From an uncultured Lachnospiraceae bacterium (lineage in GTDB: Bacteria > Bacillota > Clostridia > Lachnospirales > Lachnospiraceae), in NCBI GenBank assembly GCA_900542015.1, contig UQLY01000011.1:34534-98533 (forward strand): DNA of 64,000 nucleotides, read 5' to 3'. Position 1 is the first letter of the stretch; every line of letters begins with the position of its first letter. Both the position numbers and the translations under genes were made by a program. Under the pieces are notes generated by a model. It was given only the letters and a program-made list of their open reading frames with translations, was not told where the DNA came from and searched no databases. Positions 26,166 to 35,940 of the stretch are shown here, piece by piece.

Positions 26166-27209
26166 ATGTCAGAAGCAAAATTTGATGTCAGTATTGTCAT
26201 TCCCGTATACAATATGGAAGCCTATCTGGACAGATGCGTCAAGAGCGTGCTTGCCCAGACGCTTTCCAATCTCGAAATCATTCTGGTGGACGACGGCGGC
26301 AGCGACCGTTCCGTTTCCATGTGCGACGACTACGCCGCAGCCTATCCCGATAAAATCCGCGTCATCCATAAAGAAAACGGCGGTCTGACCTCCGCCTGGA
26401 AGGCAGGCAGCGCCGCGGCAGAAGGGCGTTATATCGGATATGTGGACAGCGACGATTATATTCTCCCCGATATGTACGAAAAAATGTTTGGACGCATTGT
26501 GGAGGAGGATGCCGATATTGCCTGCTGCGGGCTCCATCATTTATATGAGGACGGCAGTCACGAAGAATGGGACGACCAGATGGATTTTCCCAAAGACGTA
26601 TTTGAACCCGCCGCTTTGGAACAGGAAATGTTTCCGGTTCTGATCAACGACGGGAGCTTTATGGGACGTAAGCTCCATCCCAACAGAGTGACTAAGTTAG
26701 TCCGCGCTTCTTTAGTAAAAAACAACCTCAGCCTGTGCAGCGACGCCGTTTCCATCGGCGAAGACTTTCAGTTTTCCCTGTGCATGTTTTTAGACGCGAA
26801 AAAAGTCGTCGTATTGAAAGACTATTTCCCTTATTACTATTACATGAACAACAGCTCCATGACCATGAAATACGACGCGGACTATATGAGAAAAATCAAA
26901 ATCATGAAAGAAAACCTGTTAAGAATCAGCAAAGCAAAGGGCGGATATGATTTTGAGACGCAGATCTGGAACGATTTCCTCTGTCTGACAGTGCTGCACG
27001 TCAAGGGCGGCATCTATAAAAAGAAAAGCGCCCCCTACCGCGAGCACCGCGCCGAGATGAAAGCAATCTGCGAAGATAAAGAAGTTATCAAAGCTTTACA
27101 GATATATCATATGCCGAAACTGACAACTGCGGAAAAGCTGTTTTTGTTTTTTATGAAACATCATATGTATTTGTTTATTTTTCTGGCGGTCAGGATTTAT
27201 TTTCGGTAA
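26166..27209 (+). CDS. Family 2 glycosyltransferase
   Basis: 347 residues. The GT-A fold begins VSIVIPVYNMEAYLDRCVKSVLAQT and carries the nucleotide-binding VDDGGSDRS and the metal-binding GYVDSDDY (DxD-type), all within the first 110 residues. The C-terminal about 120 residues are variable, with a hydrophobic basic tail (FLFFMKHHMYLFIFLAVRI) suggesting membrane association. Such enzymes add sugars to surface polysaccharide or glycolipid; donor and acceptor are not predictable. The ATG at 26166 follows AAGGTGAAG; the 49 extra residues upstream overlap the promoter. Confidence 0.9.
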   Translation: MSEAKFDVSIVIPVYNMEAYLDRCVKSVLAQTLSNLEIILVDDGGSDRSVSMCDDYAAAYPDKIRVIHKENGGLTSAWKAGSAAAEGRYIGYVDSDDYILPDMYEKMFGRIVEEDADIACCGLHHLYEDGSHEEWDDQMDFPKDVFEPAALEQEMFPVLINDGSFMGRKLHPNRVTKLVRASLVKNNLSLCSDAVSIGEDFQFSLCMFLDAKKVVVLKDYFPYYYYMNNSSMTMKYDADYMRKIKIMKENLLRISKAKGGYDFETQIWNDFLCLTVLHVKGGIYKKKSAPYREHRAEMKAICEDKEVIKALQIYHMPKLTTAEKLFLFFMKHHMYLFIFLAVRIYFR

Positions 27210-27215
27210 GAGGAT

Positions 27216-27392
27216 GCCGCATTTGCAGCGGAAGGAGTGTGCCGGCGGGTGCCCGTCACGGAAACCGCTTTCGCTCTATAAGGACGCAGCGGTACATAAG
27301 TCCGCAAAGGACGCGGACTAAGTACCGGCGTTCTTATAAAGGTTTCCTTTGACAGGCGCCCGCCGGCACACTCCTTCCGCTGCAAATGCGGC
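27216..27392. repeat. Nested palindromic repeat, copy 5 (97-bp core, inverted orientation)
   Basis: The core is 27256-27352 and reads as the reverse complement of the other full copies. The arms are the longest and most GC-rich of the set (about 38 bases, GCCGCATTTGCAGCGGAAGG and its complement ending at 27392), followed by TTTCTCT on the plus strand. It starts 7 bases after the GT2 gene and probably terminates it. Confidence 0.92.
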
Positions 27393-27433
27393 TTTCTCTG
27401 GCGTAATTTTTTGATTGAGGGGTTTTATATTGT

Positions 27434-30415
27434 ATGAATGATGGTACGGAAGATAAGCAGAACAGGATAATGAAGGTACGGAAGACAGAAAAGGGATTGC
27501 CGGGGTGGATGGGATTCGCGGTGGCGGTTGTATTGGTTTCGGTGCTGTATTTTGTGTTTAAGGACCACTGTTTTGGGGGATTTCCCGAAGTGACGGATTT
27601 GATTATTGATCAGATTGTGATTGAAGGGAGCAATAAGACCGGGGAATGGGAATTGTTTTGGAGACTTCTTTGGATCGGATGCTTTGCGGTGTTGGGCGTA
27701 TGCGCGGCTAACGCTCTTTTTAAAAAGAAGCATGGAGAGATGTCAAAAAACGGTTCCAAAGAACTACCAAAAGAAGGATTGCAGCCTATCGATTCAGATA
27801 CGGATACGGGAATGGTTTCACGCATCGGTAAGAGAGTCGGGCTGGGAGCGCTTTGTTTTTTCCCTGCTGTTTTACAGTGTGTGTTTTATGGAAATGCCCC
27901 CGTATTTCTTTGGCTGTTCGGGCTTGTTTTCTTTTTGCTGATCGTTATCAAAGGAAGAGAGGCGGGACGCTATGCCTGCCTGTTTTTGTTTTTTTATTTT
28001 GATCTTCAGACGCTTGCAGTTCTGATAACGCTTGGAACTGACGACCGCCGTACCAGCGACCTGTTGCTATTTGCCGCGTCGGTTATTTTATTTCTTCTGT
28101 ATTGCCTCGCCTCCCGCTGGTCCAATGGGATAAAAACGCAGGCTCTTTTCATCAGCCAGCTTCCGCTGCCCCTCTTACTGTTATTGTATACAAAAAACGC
28201 TTATGAATATCAGGGCGAAATCATACGGCTTGACTATCCCAAAGCATACATGCTTTTCATTTTTCTTTGTATTCTCGGCTTATACGCCCTGCTTTTTGTC
28301 CAATACCAAAAAAGAAAGCCCGGAAAGGATTTTTTGTCCGTGTCTTCGGCAATCTCTGTTTTCTTATACGGTTCTTATATTCCCGCGGGATTGTTTGTCC
28401 AATCGGATCTGCACCATCACGGCGAACAGCTCCTCCCGTGGCAGCAGATTGTCAATCTGGGAAATACGGCTTATGACGGCTATTCCCCGGTTTCCGGACT
28501 ATTTCCCATGCTGATCGGCGGCGTCAACGATCTTTTGTTCGGCGGAAAAGCCACCACCTATGCCGCAGCCTTCAGCGTGTTGTTCCTGCTTTTCGGCGCG
28601 GTTACGATTTTCCTGATTTATCTTCATGCGGGCGGTAAGCTGACGCTTCTTTTTGCATTCTTATTTCATATGCCCGCATACTGCCGCACCTGGATCATTC
28701 TGCCCGTTTTGTTATTGTTGATGCTTCCTTCCGTTATCAGACAGAAAAGGCGTTTTCTCTATTTATACGTATTCTGCGGCTTTTTGAGCGGTCTGTACTA
28801 TCCGCTATTCGGTTTTGCCTTGATTGTAGCCGTTCTGCCCTTTGCCTGCGTGCAGCTTTATTCTTATTGCAAAGAAAAGATATGGCGGGCGGACCTTCAT
28901 TCAAAATCCTTTTATGCGGAGACGCTGTTGCTTTTTATTCCGATTGTACTTGCCCTTCCCCTCCTTTACAGAATGGCTTGCCATATCTTATCATATTCCC
29001 ACCAGACGCTTTTAGCCGACGGTTTATCTTTACAATCGGTATCCGTTCCGGACTGGTTTATGCCCTATTTATCCGGGTCCGTCCAAAGCGTTTTTTCTCA
29101 TGCAGAGGGACTGCGCGCAGAGCTGTACTATGCCGTCCGATTCCTGGGCGGTATGCTTCCGATCTGGCTGTTTTTGTCCCTGCTGTCAGCCTTCCTGCAT
29201 AAAAACAGGCGTAAAAAAATGTTGGAGAGCCCTGCATTTTTGGGCTTATCCGCCGGTTTCCTCCTTCTGCCCGTATGCTATACTTATACGATGGTCATCA
29301 TGGACGAAAGCTGGGTCAGCCGCCTGTTTTCCCGCAGCAGCCATCTTTATTTATGGATACTGGGCATTCTGCTGCCGATCCTGCTCGTCCGGTACGGCAC
29401 GCAGTTTCTGGAAAAGAAAACACATATTTTCCTGCTGACGGCACTATCCCTCAGCGTCCCTTTTATCTGTTTTTACCAAATGAGGGATTATCAGTTCCCC
29501 GTACTGGACGGAACCACCAATCAGACAAGCGCATGTATTGGAGAATATACGGCGAATCTGGAACCCTTTCCGGTAACGGCGGACAAAACCGCCATCAGCG
29601 AGGATGATCTTGCCGCCTTTCCGAATCTGGGGTGCGGCTTTATGGAAAATCACGTACTGGAACAGCTCTATACTTATCAGGAACAGCTTGCTATCCTGCA
29701 TCAAGCCGACGAAGAGCTGAAAATACTCGGACTGGACAGCGGGCAGATGTATTATTTTCTGCTGAATGAAAGTTCCCTTTACTCCGGCAAGGTTTCCCTT
29801 GCCAAAAGCCGTGAAACAGCCGATGCGGTTATTTCCCTGATCGATGCACATACTGTAATCGGGAGCGACCTGCAGCCGCTGAATAATTATTATATCTACC
29901 GTTACTTATTGGAAAACGGCTACGCCTATGACCATGCTACGGGATTTTACCTGTCCCAAGAGCTTTTTACTTCGCTTTACGGAAACGACGCCTATGAAGC
30001 ATCCGCCCTGTCGGATTCCACCTGGGCGGCTCCCGTCTATCTTGGAAAGTGTCCGGTTACCCTTGGTCACAACTTATCGAACCTGGAGCATATACTCGTT
30101 GCCGAAAGTGCGCCCGCCGAATTTCTCTATACGGAAATCGATGTGGATGCTCTTGGCGAGATTCTGAAATGTTCCCTGGATGAAGACACGATCATGACCG
30201 TCAGTTGGGACGGACAAAGCTGTATGCTGACGGATCTGGGCGACGGCAGACTGTTGCTGCCGCTTTCTTCCAACACAGACTGGGCTGTATCCTCTTATCC
30301 CGAAGTATATATCAGCCTTTATGACGAAACGCAGCCGGTAACGGAAATCCACACCAAGGTAGCGCTCAGTCAAGTTAGCGAATACTTACAATATTATTCG
30401 ATTTCAAAACAATAA
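27434..30415 (+). CDS. Large polytopic membrane protein with extracytoplasmic C-terminal domain, unknown function
   Basis: 993 residues. Roughly 14-16 hydrophobic helices cover residues about 25-690, followed by a soluble domain of about 300 residues without membrane segments. After about residue 310 a loop with HHHGEQLLPWQQIVNLG and AYDGYSPVSGLFPM resembles the extracytoplasmic acidic loop of GT-C glycosyltransferases, so a polysaccharide or lipid-sugar transferase is possible but unproven. The neighbouring GT2 gene fits a surface-sugar role. The ribosome binding site is weak (GAGGGG 11 bases before the ATG). Confidence 0.75.
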   Translation: MNDGTEDKQNRIMKVRKTEKGLPGWMGFAVAVVLVSVLYFVFKDHCFGGFPEVTDLIIDQIVIEGSNKTGEWELFWRLLWIGCFAVLGVCAANALFKKKHGEMSKNGSKELPKEGLQPIDSDTDTGMVSRIGKRVGLGALCFFPAVLQCVFYGNAPVFLWLFGLVFFLLIVIKGREAGRYACLFLFFYFDLQTLAVLITLGTDDRRTSDLLLFAASVILFLLYCLASRWSNGIKTQALFISQLPLPLLLLLYTKNAYEYQGEIIRLDYPKAYMLFIFLCILGLYALLFVQYQKRKPGKDFLSVSSAISVFLYGSYIPAGLFVQSDLHHHGEQLLPWQQIVNLGNTAYDGYSPVSGLFPMLIGGVNDLLFGGKATTYAAAFSVLFLLFGAVTIFLIYLHAGGKLTLLFAFLFHMPAYCRTWIILPVLLLLMLPSVIRQKRRFLYLYVFCGFLSGLYYPLFGFALIVAVLPFACVQLYSYCKEKIWRADLHSKSFYAETLLLFIPIVLALPLLYRMACHILSYSHQTLLADGLSLQSVSVPDWFMPYLSGSVQSVFSHAEGLRAELYYAVRFLGGMLPIWLFLSLLSAFLHKNRRKKMLESPAFLGLSAGFLLLPVCYTYTMVIMDESWVSRLFSRSSHLYLWILGILLPILLVRYGTQFLEKKTHIFLLTALSLSVPFICFYQMRDYQFPVLDGTTNQTSACIGEYTANLEPFPVTADKTAISEDDLAAFPNLGCGFMENHVLEQLYTYQEQLAILHQADEELKILGLDSGQMYYFLLNESSLYSGKVSLAKSRETADAVISLIDAHTVIGSDLQPLNNYYIYRYLLENGYAYDHATGFYLSQELFTSLYGNDAYEASALSDSTWAAPVYLGKCPVTLGHNLSNLEHILVAESAPAEFLYTEIDVDALGEILKCSLDEDTIMTVSWDGQSCMLTDLGDGRLLLPLSSNTDWAVSSYPEVYISLYDETQPVTEIHTKVALSQVSEYLQYYSISKQ

Positions 30416-30429
30416 CAGGAGGTTATCTT

Positions 30430-31737
30430 ATGCAGACTTCAAACTCACAGATCAACGCGCTTGCCGCATTGACCGCACAGGCGCACTCGCCTTTTCATTG
30501 TTGCTCTTATTGTATGGATGAATTAAAGAAAAACGGCTTTCAGGAGCTGAATCCCAAAGCGCCCTTTAAACTGCGTGCAGGCGGAAAATACTTTATCAAT
30601 ATTTACGATACGACCTGCCTTGCCTTTACTCTTGGCGAAGGAATCGGCAAAAACAAAACGCCAAGGCTTCGCATGATTACCTCTCACACGGACTGGCCGA
30701 CCTTTTTGATCAAGCCTCATCCGGAAATTTGCTCGGACGAATACGGCAGATTAAACGTGGAACCCTACGGCGGCGCAGTCTACACAAGCTGGCTGGACCG
30801 TCCCTTAGGCATCGCCGGAAAAGTATGCACCAGGGGCGCGGACCCTTTTCATCCGATCGTTCATCTGGTGGATTCCCATAATCCCGTCGCCGTTATTCCG
30901 GGACTTGCCATCCATATGAATCATGAAATCAACGACGGCTCCAAACTGAACCCGCAGCTTCATATGCTTCCCCTTGCTTCTTTAAAAAAATACCGGGAAG
31001 AAAAAGACTTTTTCGGTTCTTATCTGGAAACCCTGACGGGCACGCCTAAAGATGAGATTTTAGATTATGAATTGTATCTGTACAATGCGGACGAATGCGT
31101 TTGCACCGGTATTGACGCCGAGTTATTTTCCGCTCCCCGCATCGACAACTGTTCCAGCGTAGCGGCTGCGCTGGAAGCCGTCGCAACCGCAAGCCCGAAA
31201 GACGATCTGATCTGTTTTGCCGCTTTTTACCATAATGAAGAAATCGGCAGCACCACCAAACAGGGGGCAAATTCCGGTCTGACCTTCGGTATTCTGGAAC
31301 GGATTTTCGAGACGTTGGGACTGACCCGCGAACATCTTCGCTGCGCGTTAGCGGACGGTATCTGCCTGTCGTTAGACGTAGCTCACGCCCTGCATCCGAA
31401 TTATCCCGATAAAAATGATCTGACCAACCACGTCTGCTTGGGCAACGGCGTGGCGCTAAAGCTCTCCTCAAGGCAGGCTTATGCGACGGATTCCTCCTTT
31501 GTCAGCATCATACAGGCTCTTTGTGAAAAAAATCAGATCCCGTACAAAAAATTCGTCAACCGCTCGGATCTGCGCGGCGGTTCCACCCTGGGCAGCATTA
31601 CATCGGCAAGGCTGAATATTCCCTGTGTGGACGCGGGCGTACCTCTGCTATCCATGCACTCCGCAAGAGAATTGATCGCCTGCGAGGACCAGACGGCGCT
31701 TTGCAGGCTTGCCGCCGCATTATTTTGCACCGAATAG
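30430..31737 (+). CDS. M18 family zinc aminopeptidase
   Basis: 435 residues. M18 (aspartyl aminopeptidase-like) motifs are present: MITSHTDWP near residue 80 (His ligand), the ARIDNCSSVAAALEA-type metal-bridging Asp region (about 237), FYHNEEIGSTT (catalytic Glu-Glu, about 265), and HSARELIACED near the C-terminus (His ligand). The enzyme trims N-terminal residues from peptides in the cytoplasm. AGGAGG precedes the ATG, 14 bases after the membrane-protein gene. Its TAG stop is separated by one base from the TAG of the convergent thioredoxin reductase gene. Confidence 0.93.
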   Translation: MQTSNSQINALAALTAQAHSPFHCCSYCMDELKKNGFQELNPKAPFKLRAGGKYFINIYDTTCLAFTLGEGIGKNKTPRLRMITSHTDWPTFLIKPHPEICSDEYGRLNVEPYGGAVYTSWLDRPLGIAGKVCTRGADPFHPIVHLVDSHNPVAVIPGLAIHMNHEINDGSKLNPQLHMLPLASLKKYREEKDFFGSYLETLTGTPKDEILDYELYLYNADECVCTGIDAELFSAPRIDNCSSVAAALEAVATASPKDDLICFAAFYHNEEIGSTTKQGANSGLTFGILERIFETLGLTREHLRCALADGICLSLDVAHALHPNYPDKNDLTNHVCLGNGVALKLSSRQAYATDSSFVSIIQALCEKNQIPYKKFVNRSDLRGGSTLGSITSARLNIPCVDAGVPLLSMHSARELIACEDQTALCRLAAALFCTE

Positions 31738-31738
31738 T

Positions 31739-32704
31739 CTACCGGTCCAGATATTCCGCCGCCATCAATGCGGCAACCGCTCCGTCCGCCGCCGCCGTCG
31801 TCAGTTGGCGGACGGTTTTGGTGCGGCAGTCTCCGGCGACAAAAACACCCTCTACGTTAGTCCGGCAGCTTTCATCCGCCCGGATATATCCTGACTCGTC
31901 CGTAGCCACCAGATCCTTTACGAGACCGGTCTCCGGCTCCTGACCGATTGCGATAAACAGCCCGTCGATCATCAGCACCTTTTCTTCTCCGTCCGTATTT
32001 TTTATTTGAATCCCCGTCAGCTTTCCTTCTCCCAGCAACCCGGTCACAACGGTATTTAAGACAAAGACTACATTTTCCCTTTTCTTTAACGCCTCCACCA
32101 GCTTCTGTTCGCCGCGAAAGCTGTCCCTTCTGTGGATCAGATAGACCTCTTTACAGTAATTGGACAAAAACAGCGCATCCTCCAGCGCCGTACTGCCGCC
32201 GCCGTTGACAGCAACGCACTTTTCCCGGTAAAACATACCGTCGCAGGTCGCGCAATAGGAAATTCCGGCGCCAGTCATTTCTTTTTCTTTGGGAATGCCG
32301 AGCAGACGGTTTTTCGCTCCCATGGCAAGAATCACGCATCCTCCTTCATAGGTTTCTTTGGAAGTCGTGACCCTGACAGCGGCTTCCTTTTCCGCCGGGC
32401 AGTCTGCGCCGTTCTCCGCCGCTTCCATATCATACGGTGTCCCCGCCTCCTTTTTCTCTACGGAAAGGACTTTTTCCATTTTGATCTCCGCGCCCAATTC
32501 TTTCGCCTGCTGATACAACCCTGTTGCAAACTCAAATCCGGACACCTTTTTTATTCCGGGATAGTTTTCTACCTCCGGCGTATTGACGATCTGCCCGCCA
32601 TAGGTTTTGCCTTCCAGCACCAACACGCTTTTTCCCGCCCTGACTCCGTATACCGCCGCCGAAAGCCCGGCGGGACCTGCGCCGATGATAATCATATCGT
32701 ACAT
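31739..32704 (-). CDS. trxB: Thioredoxin reductase (NAD(P)H, FAD)
   Basis: 321 residues. FAD-binding GAGPAGLSAAVYGVRAG at the N-terminus, the redox-active CATC pair (about 150-153), the NADPH-binding GGGSTALEDALFLS (about 168-181) and the C-terminal GVFVAGDCRTKTVRQLTTAAADGAVAA are all present. It is slightly longer than usual because of an acidic insertion of about 20 residues (about 93-112, EAAENGADCPAEKEA). It reduces thioredoxin for cytoplasmic disulfide control. AGGAGG precedes the ATG. Confidence 0.94.
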   Translation of the reverse strand: MYDMIIIGAGPAGLSAAVYGVRAGKSVLVLEGKTYGGQIVNTPEVENYPGIKKVSGFEFATGLYQQAKELGAEIKMEKVLSVEKKEAGTPYDMEAAENGADCPAEKEAAVRVTTSKETYEGGCVILAMGAKNRLLGIPKEKEMTGAGISYCATCDGMFYREKCVAVNGGGSTALEDALFLSNYCKEVYLIHRRDSFRGEQKLVEALKKRENVVFVLNTVVTGLLGEGKLTGIQIKNTDGEEKVLMIDGLFIAIGQEPETGLVKDLVATDESGYIRADESCRTNVEGVFVAGDCRTKTVRQLTTAAADGAVAALMAAEYLDR

Positions 32705-32748
32705 AACTTACCTCCTGCTTACTTAATTACTCCGTTACCTGACTCCTA

Positions 32749-32964
32749 CTAATATATCTTCCCGATTTCTTCCCTCTTTACTCCATACTGCCTGCAAAAT
32801 TCATTTAAATCCGCTTCCCGTTTTATCAGCATCACATCCGTAAATTTTCCGGTCACTTTATTCTGAAATCCCGCGACCCTTTCTCCCGTACAGATGCTGA
32901 TCCGAATCGCAGGCGTCTGGGTCTCCTTATCATAATTATATTGATTCTTTTTTGCTCCAAACAT
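32749..32964 (-). CDS. Small conserved-looking protein, function unknown
   Basis: 71 residues, basic, no membrane segment: an N-terminal strand-rich half (AIRISICTGERVAGF) and a helical C-terminal half (EADLNEFCRQYGVKREEIGKIY). No domain recognised. Credible because of a GGGAAG ribosome binding site and codon usage like its neighbours. It lies 44 bases upstream of trxB on the same strand and may share its message. Confidence 0.65.
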   Translation of the reverse strand: MFGAKKNQYNYDKETQTPAIRISICTGERVAGFQNKVTGKFTDVMLIKREADLNEFCRQYGVKREEIGKIY

Positions 32965-33052
32965 AATCTTCCCTGCCTTATCTGCATGAAAACAGCTTAA
33001 TCCCTACAGATCTTTTCCGTAACAGACCGCCTGCTAACGCTCATTATAGCAC

Positions 33053-33086
33053 AAAAAACCCGGATGAACCATGATGCTCATCCGGG
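33053..33086 (-). terminator. Intrinsic terminator of the alcohol dehydrogenase gene
   Basis: CCCGGATGA and TCATCCGGG form a 9-bp stem with a 10-base loop, followed on the minus strand by six T. Confidence 0.88.
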
Positions 33087-33135
33087 CAAGCCGCACCGTT
33101 TCGCCAGTCTCAAACAAACGGGTACGGTCAGTATT

Positions 33136-34284
33136 TTAAATCAGGGATTCATACAGCTTCGTAATATCTTCTACGCTGGTTTCCTTGGGGTTGCCGGGTC
33201 TGCAGGCGTCGTCGTATGCAGACTGGGCTAAGAAAGGAATATCCTCTTTCTTTACGATTTCCTTTAAGTCTGCGGGAATGCCTACGTCTACGGAAAGCTG
33301 TTTTACCGCATCGACCGCCGCCTTGCGGTATTCCTCCTGACTCATGGAGTCTACGCCTTCCACGCCCATCGCTCTTGCGATTTCACGATATTTTTCGCCT
33401 GTCGCTTCTGCATTATATTCCATAACCGTAGGAAGTATAATCGCGTTTGCCACGCCGTGAGGCGTATCATACAGCGCGCCCAGCGGATGCGCCATGGAGT
33501 GCACGATACCCAGACCTACATTGGAGAAGCCCATGCCCGCCACATACTGTCCCAAAGCCATATCTGCCCTTCCTTCGGGCGTATTCGCCACCGCGCCTCT
33601 TAAGGAACGGGAAATAATTTCAATCGCTTTCAGATGGAACATATCGGACAGCTCCCATGCGCCAGCCGTGATATATCCTTCAATGGCATGTGTCAGGGCG
33701 TCCATACCGGTTGCCGCAGTCAGCCCCTTCGGCATCGAAGCCATCATATCCGGATCTATAAACGCAACGACCGGAATATCTTTGGGGTCCACGCAGACCA
33801 TTTTCCGGTTCTTTTCGGCGTCGGTAATAACATAATTGATCGTTACCTCCGCCGCCGTGCCTGCCGTAGTCGGTACTGCAAAAATCGGAACACTTTTATT
33901 TTTGGTAGGCGCTACGCCCTCTAAGCTTACCACGTCCGCAAAATCAGGATTATTGATAATAATACCGATTGCCTTCGCCGTATCCATAGAGGAACCGCCG
34001 CCAATGGCAATGATATAATCCGCGCCGGAATTTTTGTAAGCCTCCACGCCGCTTTGGACATTTTCAATCGTGGGATTGGGTTTAATATTGGAATACAATT
34101 CATATGTAAGTCCCGCGTCGTCCAATACCTTCAATACCTTTGCCGTCACTCCAAATTTTACCAGATCGGGATCGGAACAGACAAAAGCCTTTCCGAAGTT
34201 TCTCCCCTTTGCTTCGGCAGCAATCTCTTTAATCGCTCCCGCCCCGTGATAGGATGTTTCATTGAGTACAAATCTGTTTGCCAT
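33136..34284 (-). CDS. Iron-containing (group III) alcohol dehydrogenase
   Basis: 382 residues. NAD-binding GGGSSMDTAKAIG (about 97-109), the metal-ligand series in DALTHAIEGYI (about 196-206) and HSMAHPLGALYDTPHGVANA (about 262-281) are complete. Members interconvert aldehydes and alcohols: lactaldehyde reductase, 1,3-propanediol dehydrogenase and butanol dehydrogenase are all in this family, and the substrate cannot be fixed by eye. AAGGAGGAAGG precedes the ATG. Single-gene unit with its own terminator; a fermentative role is the natural reading in an anaerobe. Confidence 0.93.
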   Translation of the reverse strand: MANRFVLNETSYHGAGAIKEIAAEAKGRNFGKAFVCSDPDLVKFGVTAKVLKVLDDAGLTYELYSNIKPNPTIENVQSGVEAYKNSGADYIIAIGGGSSMDTAKAIGIIINNPDFADVVSLEGVAPTKNKSVPIFAVPTTAGTAAEVTINYVITDAEKNRKMVCVDPKDIPVVAFIDPDMMASMPKGLTAATGMDALTHAIEGYITAGAWELSDMFHLKAIEIISRSLRGAVANTPEGRADMALGQYVAGMGFSNVGLGIVHSMAHPLGALYDTPHGVANAIILPTVMEYNAEATGEKYREIARAMGVEGVDSMSQEEYRKAAVDAVKQLSVDVGIPADLKEIVKKEDIPFLAQSAYDDACRPGNPKETSVEDITKLYESLI

Positions 34285-34423
34285 AGCCTTCCTCCTTATT
34301 CATTTCATAGTTTTTTGCTGATGTTTTTCGCCATCAGTTGCTTTTATTATACCCTGTTTTACCAACTTTTCCCATAGAAACTTTTCAACATTTTTATCTG
34401 TTCGGCAAAATTTTTTCGACAAT

Positions 34424-34852
34424 TTATAAAAACGGCTTTAAATCGCACATAAAATCTTCTTCGGTTTTCACGAGACTCTTTGCAAGACCGATGCTTTCTT
34501 TGGACGCCGCAGTCCATTTATTGATGCGCCCGGCAATGGATTGAATCCCCATGTTGCAGCCGTCCATCATGATCTTTGCGACCTGGGTATCATCTGCCCG
34601 CATCATCATTTTGACTTCCGTCGTAACCTTCGCCATGGTCGACGCCATAACGCCCGGTTCCTTTTCCTTCGCCCCGTTTCTGCATAACAGGTCAGCCGCC
34701 TGCTTTTGCAGCTCTATATGTTTATATTTGTAGTGATCGATGACGTGGGACAGCTTTCCATCCATTCCGTAGCCGGCGATTCTGTTCATACTGTTAATCG
34801 CCATTTTACATCCGTAATCCACTTCTTCCAAAAGACGGATCGTATCGCTCAT
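34424..34852 (-). CDS. Helical-bundle protein, function unknown
   Basis: 142 residues, predicted all alpha with four helices, Met-rich (MINSM, VKMMMRADD, KIMMDG). I do not recognise a named family, although the pattern resembles small four-helix proteins common in Lachnospiraceae. No signal peptide. The ATG at 34852 has a GGAAAGAGGAAG site. It lies between the alcohol dehydrogenase and the FIST-EAL gene, all on the minus strand. Confidence 0.68.
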   Translation of the reverse strand: MSDTIRLLEEVDYGCKMAINSMNRIAGYGMDGKLSHVIDHYKYKHIELQKQAADLLCRNGAKEKEPGVMASTMAKVTTEVKMMMRADDTQVAKIMMDGCNMGIQSIAGRINKWTAASKESIGLAKSLVKTEEDFMCDLKPFL

Positions 34853-34908
34853 TTCGCTTCCTCTTTCCTTTTTCTTTTAGTATGATAAAAAAGAGGCGAA
34901 ATTATCCC

Positions 34909-35874
34909 TTACTCCAGATTTTCCCACTTATCCGGCTTTGCAAAGTAATAGCCTTGGGAATGGCTGATGCCGATCTCTTCCATGATCTGCTGGATCGTTT
35001 CGTTTTCGACAAATTCTCCTACAACTTCTTTTCCTTTGCTGTTGCACCAACCGTTAATCATGGACACAAATTCCCTGCAGTTGGGATCATAACTTACCGC
35101 TTTGATAATTTCCCCGTCGATTTTGAGGATATCCGCGTCAATCTGAATGATATGAAGCAGGTTGGAAAAGCCGCTTCCGAAATCATCAATGGCGATCTTG
35201 GCTCCCAATTCATGTATACTGTCCGCAAATTGCTTGATAAACTGATAATCCGTCACTTCCTCGCTCTCCACCAATTCAAACACGAAATTTTCGGGATGGG
35301 CGGCTTTTTTCAGATACCGGAAAATCATTTTAATCATATCCCGGTCATAAATATCCTGTACATTCAGGTTAATGGTTACCCGGATATTCTGGTCAAGAAA
35401 CATACTCATGACCTTTCCGACCATACGGACGGACAATGTTTCATAAAGGTTGTATTCCTTGGAAACGGGCAGGAATTGATTGGGATAATACAGGTTTCCT
35501 TTCCCGTCCCGAATCCTGATCAGCGCCTCGTACATGGTTATTTTTTTCTGTTTGCTATCATAAATCCCCTGAAAATACGGAACGATACCGTCCTGCGCCA
35601 GCGCTTCCCTCAATACCTGTAAAATGTGCATTTCTTCTTTTACGCAAAGCACATCTTCCGACAACCGGCTGTAATCCACAAAGGGGATTTTATGATTGTT
35701 GGCATATTGTATCGCCGCCTCGGCTTTTTGCAGAGGCTCCTCTTCGCCTATGACGGTTACTCCCTCATAGGTAAAGACAAATTCGCTTCGGTTGATCCCG
35801 TTCAACTGCTCAAAGACATTCTTCGCATAGGCAAGAAATTCTTCCTTCTTTACGGACGTCTCACCCGCAATCAA
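34909..35874 (-). CDS. EAL-domain half of an amber-interrupted FIST-EAL gene
   Basis: The open frame after the amber codon runs to 34909; the first ATG-type start gives 321 residues, but the frame is open back to 35940. It begins with a remnant GGDEF-like segment (about 1-75, no GGDEF signature) and then a full EAL domain (about 85-320): EALIRI, ELVESEE, IDDFGSGFSN, LKIDGEIIK, GEFVENE and GYYFAKP are all present, so phosphodiesterase activity on cyclic-di-GMP is plausible. No convincing ribosome binding site starts this half, and it is in the same frame as the upstream FIST gene with only one TAG between. Confidence 0.8.
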   Translation of the reverse strand: MIAGETSVKKEEFLAYAKNVFEQLNGINRSEFVFTYEGVTVIGEEEPLQKAEAAIQYANNHKIPFVDYSRLSEDVLCVKEEMHILQVLREALAQDGIVPYFQGIYDSKQKKITMYEALIRIRDGKGNLYYPNQFLPVSKEYNLYETLSVRMVGKVMSMFLDQNIRVTINLNVQDIYDRDMIKMIFRYLKKAAHPENFVFELVESEEVTDYQFIKQFADSIHELGAKIAIDDFGSGFSNLLHIIQIDADILKIDGEIIKAVSYDPNCREFVSMINGWCNSKGKEVVGEFVENETIQQIMEEIGISHSQGYYFAKPDKWENLE

Positions 35875-35940
35875 AAGGGAACAATCCCCGTAGCTGTAAA
35901 AATGCAGTTTCCCGCTTCCGGCGGATTTCCGGATATTCTT

